From Prasinococcaceae sp. CCMP 1430 (Eukaryota; Prasinodermophyta; Palmophyllophyceae; Prasinococcales; Prasinococcaceae), in NCBI GenBank assembly GCA_013416795.1, contig RQSC01000015.1, positions 358,629-376,528 on the forward strand: 17,900 nt of DNA. The letters run 5' to 3'. The notes under the pieces were generated by a model. The model saw only the letters and a list, made by a program, of their open reading frames with translations. It made no database searches and was not told the DNA's origin. Position numbers and translations under genes: made by a program. The first letter of the stretch is position 1; each line of letters starts with the position of its first letter. Positions 16,480 through 17,900 of the stretch are shown one piece after another.

Positions 16480-17676
16480 GCCCTCGGCGTCCTCCTCAGA
16501 GTTGTCTTTGAGCCTTTCGAAGGCTTCGCGCAGCGCAGCATTCACCTCGGAAGCGGGCGCGGCTGATGCGGCTGCCTCCGAGAGGGCTGCCTCGCCGGCG
16601 GCAAGCGTTTCCTCGACCGCCGTCACCACTGCATCCACGAAAGACAGGTCGGCTGCCGACAGCGGCAAGCCCGTGCCCTTGCAGCCAAGCTGGCGTAGCG
16701 TGTCGCAGCAAAGCACGCAGCCAACGTCTCCTGTGGGTAGCTTGGCAGCGCGCGCGACGTAGCAACCGACGAGTGGGATGGAGCCCTCGTTGAAAAAGGC
16801 GGGGGAGAGGCTCGCAGGTGTGTCATCCTCCTCCTCCTCAGCGCCCTCCTCGGGCTCATCTGCAGGTGGCGCGAGCGAGTACAAGAGCGTGTTGGGCACC
16901 GTCACGCCGGCCTTGTCGGCATCGGCCGCAATGGCCGCGAGGGTCACGCCCTCGTTGAAACCGAGGGCGCGGCCGATCACGTTGGTGGCGCCCTCGTCAG
17001 CGGATTGCACCTGGTACACGAGCTTGCGCTCCTTGAAGTACTTGACGTTGAGCTCCACCTTGGGCGCCTCGGGCGCAGTCTCCGCATCCTCCGCGTCATC
17101 ACCCTCGGCGTCAGCGTCGCCCTCGGCGTCGGCCTCGCCCTCGGCCTCGGCCTCGCCCTCGGCGGTGGCCTCACCGTCGTTGGCGACGGCCTCATCCGCT
17201 TCGGCCTCCTCGGCAGGCGCGTCCTCGGCGGGCGCCGCGGTGGGGTCGGCCTCCTCCTCCTCCCACGTGGCGTCCAGCTCCTCCGCGTCGGGCTCGGGCT
17301 CCGCCGTCTGCTCGACGCTCGCGACATATGCGGCACTCGCCGATGTGTGCACGAGCACGCCCTGCGCGGCCGTCTGCCAGAGCTCCCACGGGTCACCACT
17401 CTTGGTCGCAAGGCTCTCCAGGAACGCCTCGCGCGCCATCTTGGCGTCCTTGGCAGCGAGCGCGGCGTCATCCTCTGCAGCCTTGGCCTTGGCTTTCGCC
17501 TCTTCCTCCTCTTTCTTCGCGCTCTTGATGCCCGCGCGCACGCCCTCGTTCTTGACATACTGCGCGAGCCACTGCCCGAGGTACTCCACCGGGTCGACCG
17601 GGCGCGCGGCGACGCACGCCGCGCAGCCCTTGGCCAGCGCGTCGCCGACGGTGCTCTTCAGGTACTCGGTGTCCAT
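15700..17676 (-). CDS. Dpy-30 and GAF-like domain protein with acidic nonapeptide repeats, radial-spoke (RSP2-like) type
   Basis: 658 residues from the ATG at 17676, chosen because the Dpy-30 motif starts at once (MDTEYLKSTVGDALAKGCAA, then PVDPVEYLGQWLAQYV, residues 1-42). The frame stays open upstream to 17856 without recognisable sequence. A charged Lys/Glu/Ala coiled coil spans about 50-85. A split GAF-like domain covers about 100-120 and 210-360 (GFNEGVTLAAIAADADKAG, SIPLVGCYVARA, TGLPLSAADLSFVDAVV), with an acidic Glu/Ala linker inside. Nine-residue repeats fill 394-479. A helical domain (about 480-620) and an Ala/Glu tail follow. The Dpy-30 plus GAF architecture is known in Chlamydomonas radial spoke protein 2, so an axonemal role is the best guess. 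Dpy-30 helices dimerise and dock amphipathic helices of partners. Convergent with SEC63; no intron seen. Confidence 0.7.
   Translation of the reverse strand: MDTEYLKSTVGDALAKGCAACVAARPVDPVEYLGQWLAQYVKNEGVRAGIKSAKKEEEEAKAKAKAAEDDAALAAKDAKMAREAFLESLATKSGDPWELWQTAAQGVLVHTSASAAYVASVEQTAEPEPDAEELDATWEEEEADPTAAPAEDAPAEEAEADEAVANDGEATAEGEAEAEGEADAEGDADAEGDDAEDAETAPEAPKVELNVKYFKERKLVYQVQSADEGATNVIGRALGFNEGVTLAAIAADADKAGVTVPNTLLYSLAPPADEPEEGAEEEEDDTPASLSPAFFNEGSIPLVGCYVARAAKLPTGDVGCVLCCDTLRQLGCKGTGLPLSAADLSFVDAVVTAVEETLAAGEAALSEAAASAAPASEVNAALREAFERLKDNSEEDAEGTAEEEDAEGKAEEEDAEGTAEEEDAEGKAEEEDAEGKAEEEDAEGKAEEEDAEGNAEEEDAEGKAEEEDAEGEADEDAEGRPSYEIALELEKAKYAKVVSLVAGVFEGDKLGTLRQRVFAPPATMPLLRAALRVLGHTDAYSWSAARSLLFGGIAAAVDAESFNSFDAAAEGALPLEVAKYAKFVCKGVDEDALAKESPLGMPLLWFLRVVRSYAAAADTAREGRAQDAELAAAKAAEAAEAAEADEGAEPAAEAPAEE
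16240..16497 (-). repeat. 27-bp tandem repeat coding acidic nonapeptides
   Basis: About nine units of the type AEEEDAEG followed by K, T, N or E, with a degenerate first and last unit. Units differ mainly at that one variable residue and at synonymous sites (GCG/GCA choice in the plus-strand reading). Copy A of the duplication breaks within this array at 5539. Confidence 0.92.
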
Positions 17677-17900
17677 GGCGCCCGCCCGGTGGAGAAGGCG
17701 TCCGCGGGGGATGAGGCGGGTCTCCCTCGTCACGGCGCTCGCGACGAGGAGGAGACCTTCGAGGTGCAGGGCGAGCTCGCGCTCGCCCAGCAGCACGCGC
17801 GCAGAGCGCGGAAACTGAAAAAGAAAGTTGCAGAACGCCTCGGCCAGCGCGCGCACGCCGCGCCGCTGCCGCGCCGCGGGGGGCGCTCGCCACAGCGAGC
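17677..17900. other. Upstream region of the Dpy-30/GAF gene
   Basis: This should contain the promoter and leader of the minus-strand gene. A plus-strand frame here reads DEEETFEVQGELALAQQHAR followed by a Lys/Arg-rich stretch and leaves the window open. It could be the first exon of a divergent gene, but it has no identified start or homology. Confidence 0.3.

Noticed and set aside
16240-16497. Regular 27-bp repeats that could suggest a CRISPR-like array
   Set aside because: The units are contiguous without spacers and code in frame for an acidic nonapeptide within a long eukaryotic gene.
16778-17818. Long plus-strand Ser/Ala-rich open frame opposite the Dpy-30/GAF gene
   Set aside because: It is the antisense of Glu/Ala codon-rich sequence; the minus strand carries the recognisable domains.
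17690-17900. Possible divergent first exon on the plus strand at the right edge
   Set aside because: It looks codon-like but has no start codon or homology within the window, so it is only mentioned.

Overview
The window looks like nuclear DNA of a GC-rich, flagellated unicellular eukaryote. Several genes can only be read across short GT-AG introns (about 120-200 bp), and the products are eukaryotic: SEC63, ribosomal protein L32, EBP2, BCD1, a GT64 glycosyltransferase, and a Dpy-30/GAF protein of the radial-spoke kind. A microalga, possibly a haptophyte, fits, but that is inference from composition and gene content.

Layout. 0.07-1.3 kb (+): CofD/YvcK-like protein, convergent with a two-exon JmjC/cupin-8 oxygenase (-, 1.4-2.5 kb). 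2.86-3.49 kb (-): signal peptide plus the start of a domain resembling the extracellular domain of pentameric ligand-gated channels, with no continuation. 4.08-4.70 kb (-): C-terminal lobe of a pepsin-type aspartic protease, cut by an N. 4.70-5.54 kb: an 842-bp, almost exact second copy of 15.64-16.48 kb, carrying the tail of the Dpy-30/GAF gene. 5.65-7.05 kb (-): both exons of RPL32, in the wrong order. 7.72-7.94 kb (-): probable terminal exon of an unidentified gene. 8.73-9.25 kb (-): fragment of the snoRNP assembly factor BCD1, back to back with the catalytic part of 2-oxoglutarate dehydrogenase E2 (+, to 10.16 kb). 10.74-11.76 kb (+): EBP2. 11.86-13.3 kb (-): GT64 glycosyltransferase, head to head with SEC63 (+, to 15.45 kb). 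15.70-17.68 kb (-): Dpy-30/GAF protein with a nine-residue acidic repeat.

The genes do not form one pathway. Three serve ribosome or snoRNP production (RPL32, BCD1, EBP2) and two the secretory system (SEC63, GT64); nothing suggests this is more than chance proximity.

Single N bases at 4697, 7972, 8729 and 10574 behave like scaffold gaps. A gene is visibly cut at 4697 and 8729, and probably at 7972. Together with the duplicated block, the permuted RPL32 exons and the two headless genes meeting near 9.25 kb, this makes 4.7-10.6 kb a patchwork whose order should not be trusted without long reads. The most interesting possibly biological signals are extended inverted repeats inside at least three spliceosomal introns, the truncated channel-like gene, and the interlocked starts of GT64 and SEC63.
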